A stretch of DNA of 64,000 nucleotides from Cryptomeria japonica (Eukaryota; Streptophyta; Pinopsida; Cupressales; Cupressaceae): assembly GCF_030272615.1 (NCBI RefSeq), contig NC_081415.1, positions 190,368,270-190,432,269 on the forward strand, written 5' to 3'. Both the position numbers and the translations under genes were made by a program. Below the pieces are notes generated by a model. The model saw only the letters and a list, made by a program, of their open reading frames with translations, had not been told where the DNA came from and made no database searches. How positions within the stretch are numbered: the first letter of the stretch is position 1; each line of letters opens with the position of its first letter. Positions 46,056-58,100 of the stretch are shown here, one piece after another.

Positions 46056-46879
46056 TGTTCTCAAATTTTGATCCCCTTCTTATCCCCTTTGATGAGAAAG
46101 AATAACTTTGTATGTGAATGGAGAAATCAAGGAAGAAGAACCTTAGAGCAACATATGACAAGGTTTTAATAACCTTCTACACTTCAAACTTATCCAAAGT
46201 TCAGGCAGGTATACCTTATGTGAATACTTTCACACTTTTAAACAAAATCCACAGTAACCATTGTCCAAAAACTAGTGGATCTTATCGCCTTAAACAAAAA
46301 ACTGAAAAAATATAGGAAAAGTTAGGCTCATTTTCAGTGTTGATCCTCAAGAGATTTAGAAAAGAAAACACTAATAGATACCAATGCCTTATCCAGGCTA
46401 CAAAGTCATCTATTTTAAACAAGAACTTCAAAATTAAACATATCCATGCATCTCAATCACTTTGGCTTCTACCAACTCCATACATGCCTAACATGTATAA
46501 GAATCCTCCCTTGTTTACTAAACAGTGTTCATCACATTCAAAGTTCCCAACAAATAACCTATTGATAAAGATATTTCTCACGTATTTAATTCCCCACCTG
46601 AAGAAGAAAGCTAAGAAACATATCTATAAAGATTGCATCACAATCCCTGTTCAATTGAAATAACCCTAAATTTCCCAAATGAAACCAGTAAAATATTTGA
46701 AAGCATACCAAAAGACAACACAAATTTTAGGCTCAAAGTTAATGGTCTGTATATTTATATTCAATTTGGAAAATCTTACAAAACTTAGATAGTTTTCTGT
46801 GAAACACTATAAAAAACACAGATAAATTTCTGTAGAGTTTCTTTACAAATTCTTGTGATCATTTTTCCTCTATCTTGGT
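46056..46879. other. CACTA-A stretch 3' of the unknown ORF
   Basis: No gene recognised. A/T-rich with short open frames only. I looked here for an LTR matching 50700-52400 and saw none. Confidence 0.45.
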
Positions 46880-49800
46880 ATCCATTTATAACATTATGGA
46901 TGCATACAAGCTTTGGACATCCCTAAGGAAAATTAGTTACAACCATAGCTTCTTTCAAGAAGCAGTTACAAGTCTTTTCCTGTCTCAACGACCTTTTCGG
47001 TTGGTAACTCTTCTACAACATCTTCTAACTATTCCAAAGCATCTTCCAACTATTCTGGAGCATCTTCCTCTTTCACCACATACCTTTTGGTCCACTCTTG
47101 GAACACATCATCAATAGGTCATGAGTAGCCAACAATATTTTTCTCTAACTTAAGTAACCTTTTCCAAGAGTTTCTTATTTTCCTCACCTCTGATTCCAAA
47201 AAACCGTAATGTGATTTTATCTTTTCTATCTCCTCAATTGTTTTAACAAACAGAGATGTGTCATCTTTGTTAACAATTTCATTTACCCTCAAAGACAAAT
47301 TAGCTCCCAACTCATCAAGCCATACCTATTTGTCCTTCAACTAATTTTGGCTGACAAAACCCCCAAGAAATAATTCAAATTTATGCTCAGTATATTCTTT
47401 CCTATACAAGTTAGCTTTCCTCTCTACATTGGCTCTTCCTTCTGCTAACTTGATCAAACCTTTTGCCAACTCACATGTGGATTTGATAGTAGCATCAGAT
47501 CCTGCTTCATCATAGGATGCACACATAAGTTCTAAATCCACTTCTCTTGGCATCCACTTATTCAAAATAGCTCTAAAATAGCCTTGTCCTCATTTAACTC
47601 ACACAGAGTGTCTAAAATTCTTTTCATATTAGTGTGCACAGTGGGGGCCTCTACTGTATCAATAAAACTCAAAATGGTGGCCTTTACCTTCTCTTCATAC
47701 TTACTTGCAAACAAGGCTTGAGCCTGTTTCATTTTTTCCAACTCATGTTGAAAAGTCTCAGCTAGTTGAAAACCAGAAGGCATAGGAGAAGGGGGGAATT
47801 CTATAATAGGACTGGTAGGTGGAGGTCTTTCTAGAGAAGAAGAGATCACCACAATAGAGGACTCACCTCCTTGGTGTTGTCCTACCAAATGACTTTGAAG
47901 TCTAGCAATAATAGTATCCATGTTGGTTACCTCCTTTTTGGCTTCATTATAAGCCTTTAAAATTGTCTCCAACTTGACTTGGAGATCAGCTTTTTCCTTT
48001 GCTTCTTTCTCTGCTACTGCCACATTAAACTTTGCAGTTTCTAAGACTGTACTAGTAGCTTCTACCACCCCTGTATCCTGGACTCTTTTTACTATCATAC
48101 CTCCTAGAAGATTAGATCCTGAGGTATCTTTCCTTCTTCTACTTTCATCCTGCTTGAGGGACCACATGACCGGAGAAGCATTATCTTTGCTAAATATCAC
48201 GCCCTTCATTGGCTTGGTTTCTTTTCTAACTGCTTTAAGAACCAATGCATCTGCTATATCCCATTCTGGGAGGATTAGAACACCAACCTTTGACACTATC
48301 TCTCTTCCAGCTTCAAGAGTGATAGCTTTGAATTCAGCCATCATTTCTTGTTTAACCTCTTCTTCCACTAAATTTATATCTTTGTGAGGCTGCTCACTCA
48401 TTCTCTTTTCACATCTAGCCTTGAATTGTTCAATGTTTTGTTTCCATACAAATTGCATGAAAGCCCCTATTGTGACAAAATTGTTGTTAGCTAGAAACTC
48501 TTCACTAGCTTGTTTGACAGTGAGGTCTAATTCCTTTCCCTTTAGCTCACCATCAGTTATATTCATTTCAGCACTAGGTGGCTCTTCTGGCATTCCCTCT
48601 TGGGTCTCATCATAGGTGTATGCAATTTCACTAAGACTCCCTAACTATAGCAATTGTTCGGCCATTGCTTGCTCATCTCCTATGTGAATAGGGGATTGAG
48701 ATGGAGAGTATTAAGGCTCATCAGTTTCAACTTCCTTCCCTACTCTTTGCCTTTTAGGGGAATCTTGAATATCAATGACATCTTCAATGGCCCTTTTTCC
48801 TCTTGAAGTGGAAGGCTCACTTGTCACTGGCATCATCACAGTATATTTATATTTTTTATGCATCATATAATTACCAAGTGGGATAGCCTTAGTAAAGGTA
48901 GGCTTAGCTAAGACCAATTTAGCCCTATCAGGATCATTTTGCATTATAGCCTTCCTTTTTTCTTTCAAGGTTTGCATTAGGTCTTAAAAATAAAGAATTA
49001 AGAATTTAACCTTCTCTTCAAAAGGGGTAAAACTAGAAAGAGGGTCATAGCTAGAATCAAACTGATGAATAAAATCAAGTCCTCTTTTGTATGCAACTCA
49101 CTTCTCCTTTCTTAATTCCTTCTCATCTAAGCTGAATTCATTTCTAATTAAATCTTCAGGAAATTGAAATTGGTGAGGCCTACTACTTTACATACTGCCT
49201 TCTTTCTGAACATGCCATTGAATAAATCCTCAGGGTTTGCACACCTTGAAACTGCAGTTGAAAACATATATGGCTTAAAGAAATTTTCAAAGTATTTCCA
49301 GCCACCTTTGGTAGTTACAAAATGATGGGCCATGGTAATAGTTGAGAAAATGGTCCCTTTAATCCTATTGGTCAGCTCGGCCTCTTGTACTCCTCCAATC
49401 TGTCTCAACACTTCTGTAATCCCTATCTTCAATGGGACCTGATAGGGCAGTAGATAGGGGGTTCCTCTAAAGCCATATACTCTGAAAAAAGTAGAAACAA
49501 GGTACAAATACATGTCTCCCTAGTTATGAACAATCTTGATATCTTCTGCAAACTCTTTAGGCCTAAGGAATTCCAAAAGAGCCTTAGGAATCCTAGGGTT
49601 TTCTGCACATAAAAGAACTCTAATCTTAGATGCAAAGCATCTATCAAACTTCAAAAAACTAGCATCCTCTCTATCCCAAGATAGAATAGTGCTCCAAAGT
49701 TGCACAGGCATCTCCTCTTTATCTTTAATCTTGACCAAATCCATATCTTTTGCAAAATAATCAGCACCTTTGAACAAAAACATGTGCATTAATAGGGAGT

Positions 49801-50617
49801 ACCATCCAAATGGCCTATCCACCTTACCATTTTTAATCCCTACAAGCCCTGCATGAATAGCATCAGTGAGATATGGGGCAAAATTAAATGTTATTGCTAG
49901 GGAAGGGTTTAGAATTTGGGCAATCATCAACATATAATGGGTTGGCATATGTTTCTCAGCATCTTCTCCAAAGATCTAACATAGTGTCTAATACATACCC
50001 TTAGCTCTTAAAGTAAACAAATTCAGGGGAAATGGTTCCATTGTATTGGGGTCTACAACTGTTAACCCTCCTATTTTAACAAAGAATTCTCTCAATGGGC
50101 CACTCCTAAGATGATCTCTTTGTGCATTGTAGACTTTAGCTAATGCTTCAAAATCAATAGGCTTGAGATAATTTGAAGCTTCACTAAGCTTGAAAACATT
50201 TCTAAACTCATCATCTTTGATTTCAACTAGGGCTGATCCCTTTATATTTTTGATACATCTCGCAGCAGGGTCATAATTCTATGCAATCAGGGTCAACAAA
50301 TCTACATCCATGAACACACCAGGGACCACAAGCTTCCCCACATCGAGTTCCCAGATGCTATTCAAAGGGGTAGGGGCATGTCTTTGACCAAAACCAACTT
50401 TAAAAAGACTTAGACCTGATATCCCTATTTTGGGGTCCCTTAACCAATTTCCTTTGTCATAGAGGCCATCCCCAATTTTCAAACGAGGGTTTTTTGGTAC
50501 TAACTCTTTGGTCCTAGCTGCGACATTAGTTGACATGGTTAACTACTCTAGAAAGTCATCACAGATGTTTTTGTCTTGATAGTTCACCTTTCCTGTCAAT
50601 TCCCATCTAGGTGCCAT
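46880..50617 (-). pseudogene. Unrecognised ~1,160-codon ORF in CACTA-A
   Basis: Starts MAPRWELTGKVNYQDKNI at 50617. It runs through in three frame segments: to about 49160, then to 47562, then to about 46880. There are a few stops (about 50544, 50277, 49516). Residues ~1-480 look globular, with patches such as GWYSLLMHMFLFKG, LWSTILSWDREDASFLKFD and EVLRQIGGVQEAEL. Then comes a basic/acidic linker (RGKRAIEDVIDIQDSPKRQR, a likely nuclear signal), then Lys/Glu-rich coiled coil (48593-47562) with a Pro-rich SSLERPPPTSPIIEFPPSP break. I do not recognise the family. Its layout, globular N-terminus plus long coiled coil, resembles LARD ORF2, and both may be extra transposon-carried genes. A 10-base duplication causes the frame change at 47562. 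Confidence 0.6.
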
Positions 50618-50809
50618 TTTGAAAGTATGCAACTATGCCAATAACCAATCAAAGTAGTTCTTTAACAGAATAAAACCACAATTCAACAATTTTCAAGCAA
50701 TGGGTAAGCAAAGAACAAGAAAACTTGATTTCGGCTTGAAGAATTCTGCTCTACACCAACTTTCTCTGCAACAACTTCATTGAAATGATACCTTCAATCA
50801 ATTGATGAG

Positions 50810-50822
50810 AGAATATATACGG
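50810..50822 (-). promoter_or_regulatory. Candidate TATA box of the unknown CACTA-A ORF
   Basis: Minus strand gccgtatatattctc, about 195 bases before the ATG at 50617, lying between the ORF and the upstream repeat array. Positional inference. Confidence 0.5.
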
Positions 50823-50934
50823 CAATTGGGCTTCTTAACTACAACATTAACATTGCATGCTTCGGTCGTCCCTTTAGAATTGAATTCATGAAATAATTCA
50901 AAAATTTGGCTCCAACGGGTCAAAACTATCCTGA

Positions 50935-52090
50935 GTATTTTTTCTTTTCGCTCTTTCACTATTCACAGAGCATAAAACCCTTGCATGTTCATCTAGCAAA
51001 GTCACGCCAACCATCCGTTCAGATAGAACTTGCACTGCTTTTACCTTTTGACTTTTCCTCATCCGGTAACAGGGTAAAATTCCTTTTGCTATTTCGCGAA
51101 TGGTAACCATCGTGCACTTTAACCCAATGAAACCACTCTAGCCATCTGATCAGATAGAACTTGATTGGTCTTTATCATGTCTTGACCTGACAGTTTACCT
51201 CACTAACCGTGCACCAAGCGGTTAAGGCTAATAGTCTTCGCTGTTTCGTAAACGGTAACTGTCCTGCTCCTTCAAGCTATGAAATAGCACCCACTGTTGG
51301 ATCCTCCTTGAGATACCCACTCTTTAACAATTTTAATCTGGTAGATGTGGGCCCTCTAATTCAGCGCTATCAAACCCTGGCATTCGATCTCCTAAGAAAC
51401 CAACATGGCAACTTCTTACTTGCCAAAAAACTTCTATGGGATCCACTTCTAAACTGCCACTTGTGCCTGATAGGTCACCTCCTTGTTGGTGGTATGATTC
51501 AATCTGTCTGTGGGGCCCACCACCTGGTCGCCAAGTTTATTTTTTTATTTACTTAACCTTGAGGCCATGTGTGACTTTTTGATTTGCCACCTAAACCACC
51601 TGGACCACTAACTGGACTGCCATGTCATTTTGCTACTTCACGAAGGCTAAATCTCAAGCACCTTTTGGCCACGAATCAACGCGGGCTGTTGATCATTCTT
51701 TGAACCAACCACTCTTTACTCTTTGGAAAACCTGCCTGCTTCTGGGACCCGCCACTTTTCGCTATTTCACGAAGGCTAAAACTCGATCATCTTCATCCCA
51801 CTAAACCACGTGATCCGTTCGATCAAAAGAGAAATGATCGGTCTTTAACTTTAGCTTTACTACTACGTGGACCCACTTTCCTTTTCACCATTTCACAATA
51901 GGTAACTCACGATCATCTTCATCCCATGAAATAATGTGGGCCATTAGATCTCAGGGACTTGCACTACTTTTATTCCTTCTATTGACCACCTCACCTAGGC
52001 CTACCATCTTTTCGCTGCTTTGCAATAGGTAAACCACGAGCATCTCCCGGCTACGAATCAATGTGGGCCATTGGATCAACAAAGAGTTGC
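50935..52090. repeat. Degenerate ~125-150 bp repeat array upstream of the unknown ORF
   Basis: About seven units, each beginning near tttcgctatttcacgaaggctaa and containing cgatcatcttcatcccatgaa and gtgggccgttagatc variants. Unit starts lie near 50945, 51085, 51235, 51630, 51757, 51885 and 52012. Confidence 0.7.
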
Positions 52091-52419
52091 ATGACACTTA
52101 CAAGGCTCGATAAACATTAGAAAAAAGGCAAAGTAATAGGTGTATAAAATTTAAAATATTTAAGGGACCGCCTAGGTAAATAACAATGGGGGGACACTTC
52201 TCATGACAAACGGACCCATCACTTAAGTGGTAAAATGTAACACAAAATTAGAACCAGGTTTTTACTCAGACAGCTTGAAGGTTAAAACTTAAAACCCTCA
52301 AACCTTCCCATTGGCTTACAACAAAATAGAGGTAACAAGGCCAATACCAGACTCAAAATTTCAACTAAATTAGCCAATTATGGACCAACAACATCCATTT
52401 TTTAAAATAGTGATAATAG

Positions 52420-53500
52420 GACCATCCCTTTTGGTGAGTCTTTTTGCACCGATAGTGTTATATCCTCGAAGACCTTTTCTTGTCGATGAGAACCATCTCC
52501 ACTTTCCTTGAAATCTTTTATCGATGGAGTTACTGTCTTCGATGAGTCCTTTCTGAAGTTGATCGACGTTTGCTTTCTTCGATGCCCCTTTTATATCGAT
52601 GAGACATTGTTGGGTCTCATCGATACTGTTTGAATCTTAGATACTTCGATAGAATGCTTTTAGACTTGTTCGATAACTTATGGGTTATTACGGTATCAAT
52701 GAAAATGATGATTTCTTCCAAAGAGAGATGGCTTCTATGATTTAATTTCTCAAATTAAGATATTTTACTTAATTCAGATTTGATGCTCAACAGAATGACT
52801 GCACTATCACCAATCTATCTTGAAGATTTGACTACTCTTTAGATTATGATTATGACTATCATGATATTTCATGAGACTACTCTATCCCCATATGAAACTG
52901 TTTGTTCCCACAAATCAATGCTTTGAACTTGACTGCAACTTTATATTGATCACTATCTTTGTACAATAAGCTTGCTACTTTCTCAACTTTTGATATATTG
53001 GAGGCTCCTAGGATGGTTTCTATCTTATAGTCACAATACCTTGCTATAATTTGTAGCTATTGTATGTTTATTTGTTTTCTATGTTTATTTGTTTTCCACT
53101 CTTAACTCGTAGTTCAACCGAATATGGTTCATCTTGGAATCAATGCACATCAGTCATAATCAGATTATAACTAGTCTCCATGGTTGCAAGACCTAAAGAA
53201 GGATTCTTATCATCAATTAGATGCATACTTTTGGGAATATAGAAAGACAAAAAAAAATATTAGAACCGTATTTTTTGTTGAGTCATAATATGATGTGTTA
53301 ATTTAGCTAAATAAGGGAACCAATGTTGTATTAGGTTTAATTCCATGATGACAGTTGAAGCTTGTTAGAGATAGGGGATTTGTAGCAGTTGGCTTGTTAG
53401 GTTATGTCACAATCCTATGAAGGTCCTTGTAAATCGTTAATGTCAGTAGACATGAGATTGTTATGTAACAAATTGGATCAGCTAAACCTAGAAGTTTTGT
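52420..53500. repeat. CACTA-A subterminal-type sequence with partial repeat
   Basis: 52420-52620 aligns with 53930-54130 (gcaccgatagt, tcttcgatgagtcctttctg, ttttatatcgatgagacatt, tgggtctcatcgat). The rest, 52620-53500, has no gene or clear repeat. Confidence 0.6.
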
Positions 53501-53559
53501 AACCAATGAATCAACTAACTCAAGTGTATGTTAATTATCTTATGATGGTCATTTATGAC

Positions 53560-54469
53560 CGTTATTTCTATCGACAATACTTTTGTTTCGAATATTACTT
53601 CGATCAAGTATTTTTTCCCTTCATCGAAATACTGTATTTGATCAGTATGGCTGTCTCCTCATCGAAAACATATCTGATATCCATCGGGTCTTATGTCGAA
53701 GAAACCTTGGGCTTCAGTGTCCTTTATTTTTCCATCGAAATACTTCTTTCATCAATATCACTATGCCCCATCGATGAATGAGTCTATCATCTCACCGATA
53801 AAGTTACATCGGCAAAACCACGCATATCGAGAACATGCCTTTTAACCTCCTCGAAACCTATATCCTCATCGATATCTTTTATCAATATTGGTTCCTTTTG
53901 TCTGATCAATATTATTCTTTCAATGAAAACACTCCTTTCAGTGGGTCCTTTTTATGTTGCACCGATAGTATTATTTCCTCGAGAACTATTCTCGTCGATG
54001 AAGACCCTCTCTGCTTTCTTCGATATCTTTTGTTGATGAAGTTATTATCTTCGGTGAGTCCTTTCTGGAATTCATCGGCATTTCCTTCCTTTGATGGCTC
54101 TTTTATATCAATGAGACATCACTGGGTCTCATCGATCCGAATTCAAAAGGTATTGATGAGACCCAGCGATGTCTCATCGATATAAAAGAGCCATCGAAGG
54201 AAGGAAACGCCAACATCGATAATAATTTTTTTTTTGATAAAAATTATCATTGTTGGAATTACAATGACTACCAAGCTTTCAATCGATGATGTAATCGGCA
54301 GACATACAACATCGACAAAGTCCATTGGATTGTCATATTTTCGATAGTCATGGCATCGTCAACCAATCCGAAGCCGAGTTTTCGATGGTTGATTTTCTCG
54401 GCACTCCGACGAAAATTCGTTGCAAATCCGACAAATGGCCATCGAAAATCAGCTCTGAATGTACTAGTG
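53560..54469. repeat. CACTA-A right subterminal region and terminal inverted repeat
   Basis: Dense atcgat/catcga/tcgatg words, a long palindrome (54076-54212), then tccgacg and tctcggc words and the terminus gaatgtactagtg at 54456-54469. The reverse complement begins cactagtacattca, identical to the left end of CACTA-B over 14 bases. Confidence 0.8.
54076..54212. repeat. 61-bp-arm palindrome in CACTA-A
   Basis: Arms 54076-54136 and 54152-54212 pair with about six mismatches around a 15-base loop. The paired core includes ggctcttttatatc and gagacatc.ctgggtctcatc. Confidence 0.88.
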
Positions 54470-56330
54470 TCTATCTCTCTTTCACCTTCACTATTAAATA
54501 CTTCATCCGGTTTGCCTAATGAGAGGTCAGGTTCTTGTTCTACTTGTCTAGCAACTTCAGATACACAATGCATATTGACCTCAGCTTTCACATGTACATG
54601 TGTGTCCTTTTCCACTTTAGAAGCTTTTTCTTCTAGTAGCCTGAGTCTTCTCCATCTCATGAAGAAGATGCCTTTGTTCTTGTCCATTATCTCAAATAAT
54701 TCTGAATTAGAAGCATTAGGAAAATATTGTGCAAAATTTTTCTCTCTGATCTCCTGTTCTCTCTCAATGGCAATGCACCATTTGTTATCTAAAGAATTGT
54801 ACAAATAATCTATTGTAAACCATCTAATTTCTGACAGTAACCGGTCATTAACACATAAATATTTGATGACTTCCTGTTCTACCTCTGCACTTTTCTCCTA
54901 ATATTCTTAATTGTCCTCTGACAATGTGTCATCAATTTATAAGAAGAGATGTCTATATTTACCATTGCTGATGTTGCAGGAACATTACCAGTAGACTTTG
55001 CCTTCTTGCTTGATTGCCTTGTCTTCTTTGGTTGAATTTTTGGTTCAGTGTCCTCTCATTCTGATGAGCTGGTTTTGGTTTTTCGCTTCCTCTCAAAAAC
55101 TTTTTCAGGTTTCTTCTTTGCTGGTGACCACTTGTTCACTTTTGGACTAGTAGAGGTAACTGGTGTAGATGTCGATGGCACTTCTTTGCCCTTTTTCTAC
55201 TTAGGTTCCTCAACCAGTGTTGCCCTCTCTAAGTAGGTGTCTATTCTCTTTTACTTAGCATCTAGTGGTAAGGCAAGTAGCGTAGAGGCATACCCGATCA
55301 ATAGGTCATTCACCACTTCATAACCCATAGGTTCAACCGCTTCCTTTCTTGGTTCCACTACTTCCATTATACATTCATCTACCTTTACTGTGAAGTAGAT
55401 GTCATCTTTATAATCCTTCACAATATCATCAGATATCCTCATTCTCTAGTTCATTTTTCACTTGAATTCATTAAAATACTTGTTCAGCACCTCAAGATAT
55501 CAAGTTTCTACTATTTGTAGACTTTCCTTGATTTGCCTGGAAACCGGTAGGTCAACAAACCATTGCACATCACCTACTCCAGGGAAATAACCTTGAAAGT
55601 AGAACAATAAACCGACCAAAAGTTGTTCAAACCTAAACCTTAGAGAATTGTCCTGTTTGATGGACTTTAGGTTCAACAACAACAGCTTCTACAAATAGGT
55701 ACATAGGTCAAATGTAGTATTTTCCTTGATCATTCTTTAAGAAGCATTCAATGTAACAGTAGGGACATAGTTCATTCTGCTGGTGTAGAATATCCGGTAA
55801 CCAATCACCATGCAAGCATACTTCACTAGATCATCTTTAATGGTGTTGACGGTCATCACCTGTTGGTCACTCAGAGAACTGGTGAGCTTATTCATTTCAG
55901 TCTTGGTGACCTTCCAAAGAGATGGCACCTCTCTAACATTATAGAAACTAGTGATGACATGAATCACTTCAAGTGTAATATCACATGTCTGCTTGAGGTA
56001 CATCTTATCACCATGTACCCTGCTAAGGATGATGCGCATGTGTTCTTTTGTGAACTCTTCCAAAAAATATACCGCATTATGCAGTTTCATCTTCTCTATG
56101 ATGCTATATTCAAGTTTGATTTTCTTATCATCCCCACAGAACAGACTTAGTTGGGAATGAATCACTAGAGTTCCTAGGTCTTCCAATTTACAATCAATAT
56201 ATCCTGAAATATCTTGCTCAACAATAACTCTAGTGAGTATTTGGGATAGGGCATTGTATTTCATCTTCTTTTGAAGAAACTCGGTCGAATCCATAGGTAC
56301 ACTAGAACTGCAGTGCGATGCAGAAGCCAT
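54470..56330 (-). pseudogene. LARD-2 ORF2 (N-terminal part)
   Basis: Begins MASASHCSSSVPMDS at 56330 and follows LARD-1 ORF2 closely: KYNALSQ, YIDCKLEDLG, ILSRVHGDKMYL and LLFYFQGYFPGVGDVQW. Stops lie at about 55737, 55500 and 55251, and a frame change before 54804. At two LARD-1 TAG positions this copy has CAG (VEQEVI and EREQEIREK contexts). The open frame runs across the transposon boundary at 54470 into CACTA-A sequence for about 70 codons, which is fortuitous. Function unknown; comparison with LARD-1 shows the protein, not only the DNA, is conserved in the family. Confidence 0.75.
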
Positions 56331-56829
56331 GATTAAATGATAAGAAATAATTTTGAGAAATACCTTCACAATTCAAAGTTTAGGGTTTTCCAATGTTGCT
56401 CACAACACACCACTTTGGTTGCTAGAACACCGCTTAGTGTTCTTCACTGATAGATTGAAAGTTTGTTGGATTCCTCTACAAGATTTTTGGATTCACTTTG
56501 AATGGCTAGGCAAATCGCTCTTTGTCGCTCTGCACTTTGAAAATTCTTCTTTCACAAACTAATAAGTGAAAATGATGACAAAAATCCCTTTTAAATAATC
56601 TTTCACCTACCATAATAAATGCATCACCATTAGGGCACAAACCCTAATTTTTCCTTTTACCACTTCCAGTCTTCTGTTGATTGACATGTAACATATACTG
56701 GTTAAGGTCTTTACTGATATAAACCGGGGGTTTGAAATATTTCACCGATATGCTCGCCCTAAGCTTTTTTGAAGCTCAGTTTGCCAGTTCAGAGACTTCC
56801 AAACTAGGTGTAGAAACTGGTTCATCTTG
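56331..56829 (-). other. LARD-2 spacer between ORF1 and ORF2
   Basis: Noncoding. Minus-strand features parallel LARD-1: accggt-type words, an aaaccccc-ggtt stretch, and a TATA-like attatttaaaagg about 240 bases before the ORF2 ATG. Confidence 0.4.
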
Positions 56830-58062
56830 TCATACTTCTTCTAGTTTCTTTTTCCAAGTTTTATTTATTTCCGTTTGAATGGTTTCAACATCAATCTTCC
56901 CTTTTGGAGTGATCGGTATATCATCCGATAGGTTCTTTCTTAGTCTGCAAGTTTTGGCATTATGTCCTGGTTTGTTGCAATGATAGCATGCCATTCCAGG
57001 TGTTCTCCATGGTCCATTATTCATACTTCCATTCTTCCTTCTGCATGTTGTAGCAGTATGACTGCTACCATGACAAATCAAACAAGTTGCTCTCCAACTA
57101 GTTGCCGCTTGATAACCACCTGACCGAAGGTCATAGGTATTATACCGATTGGGATTCTGGTTCACAGAGAGTTCTAGAATAACTCCTTGAGTCCTTGGAG
57201 GATATCTCCTAGTGTTGTGCAAAAATGATCTGCATTAAAATGCTCTATGCCCAAACTTGTTGCCTGCATAATAGTTTCCATTGAATCTTTTGGATCTAGG
57301 CTTATTGTTTAGAAAATAAGGAAAATTGTTGTAGGCCTTGCTTCTACACACATTAGCAGTATGTCCTTCTTTGAGAAAATTAAAGCAAACAGGTTTAAAT
57401 TTTTTCTTACCATTGTTGTTGGATGTTGGTTGCTTCTTTGATGCTTCAACTTTTGTTCCAGAGGTCTTACCTTCATCATACCCAGAGAAACCAAGTCCAG
57501 TGGTATTCTTTACCACTTTTCCCGATTCCAACTTTTGCTCTAGCTTAGCAGTACTCTGATTGAATTTGGCAAGTATCTCCTTTGACTCAGTAAGTTCCTT
57601 GCAAATGGTAGCATTAGATTCCATCAAGGTTGCATTCTCAGAAATAGCCATGTTTAGTTCACCTTGCATTTCCTCTTTTTCCACTTTACTCTCTTGGAGG
57701 TGAGTGGTAAGGGAACTGATTTCTTGCTTCAGCTTGGAGATCTCATGATCTTTGTCTTTTACTAGATCTTTAGCTTTCCTTCGGTTCTCAAGCTCTTGAC
57801 ACATTCTGATAGTCAGTCCTTCCAACTCTTTTCTTAGGTTGGATTTAGATTCATTCATTTTTTCAACCTCTTCAACTAGGGCATCCATGTCAGCTTCATC
57901 AAAAGAGCTACTTTCAGTAAGTTCCATCAATTTCTCAGCATTCTCTCTTCTTTTGGCCAAAGAGGCTTTATACTTGACTTTGAGTTCATCATAGGCTCTC
58001 TCAGTCTGAGTGAGACGATGAGTAAGTTCCCTCACAGTGTATTCCCCCATATCTCCTTCCAA
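56830..58062 (-). pseudogene. LARD-2 ORF1: gag-derived coiled coil with zinc knuckles
   Basis: Begins MEGDMGEYTVRELTHRLTQT at 58062. The coiled coil is free of the three TAG stops found in LARD-1. The first knuckle is damaged (CFNFLKEGHTANVC) and the second has lost both N-terminal Cys (YYAGNKFGH). A frame change and stop follow at about 57230. The last two knuckles (CLICHGSSHTATTC, CYHCNKPGHNAKTC) are intact, and the ORF ends EEV at 56830. This gives a truer C-terminus than LARD-1, which stops early at a TAG. Confidence 0.8.
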
Positions 58063-58085
58063 GTGGTTAGACTTATAGAAAGGTT

Positions 58086-58098
58086 GGCTCTAATACAA
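58086..58098 (-). other. LARD-2 primer binding site (mutated)
   Basis: Minus strand ttgtattagagcc where LARD-1 has ttggtatcagagcc: two changes, one C to T, in the tRNA-iMet site. Confidence 0.75.
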
Positions 58099-58100
58099 AT

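Larger units (their letters stand above)
1..54469 (+). mobile_element. CACTA-A: giant CACTA (En/Spm) DNA transposon, left end outside window
   Basis: The right terminus is seen directly: the inverted-repeat end tgtactagtg finishes at 54469 and matches the reverse complement of the CACTA-B left end (cactagtaca). Immediately right of it the coding sequence of LARD-2 begins in mid-ORF, so the element was inserted in LARD-2 and its left end lies before base 1. It carries the TNPA-like gene (260-1958 and 17405-18644), a minus-strand unknown ORF (46880-50617) and subterminal sequence rich in atcgatg/catcga words (45515-46055 and 52420-54469). LARD-1 and a Copia solo LTR with its contents are later insertions and account for most of the length. 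That the TNPA gene and the right terminus belong to one element is inferred from the nesting; the missing left end would confirm it. Confidence 0.7.

Noticed and set aside
47974-48387. 137-codon plus-strand frame
   Set aside because: Shadow of the coiled-coil part of the minus-strand unknown ORF.
46056-52419. LTR retrotransposon around the unknown ORF
   Set aside because: I found no matching LTR pair, primer site or polypurine tract at the edges, and the flanking repeats overlap too far for a target duplication.
1-54469. CACTA-A and CACTA-B as one element
   Set aside because: CACTA-B has its own two termini and a gtg duplication inside a Copia LTR, and its subterminal words (gtcgga) differ from those of CACTA-A (atcgat).
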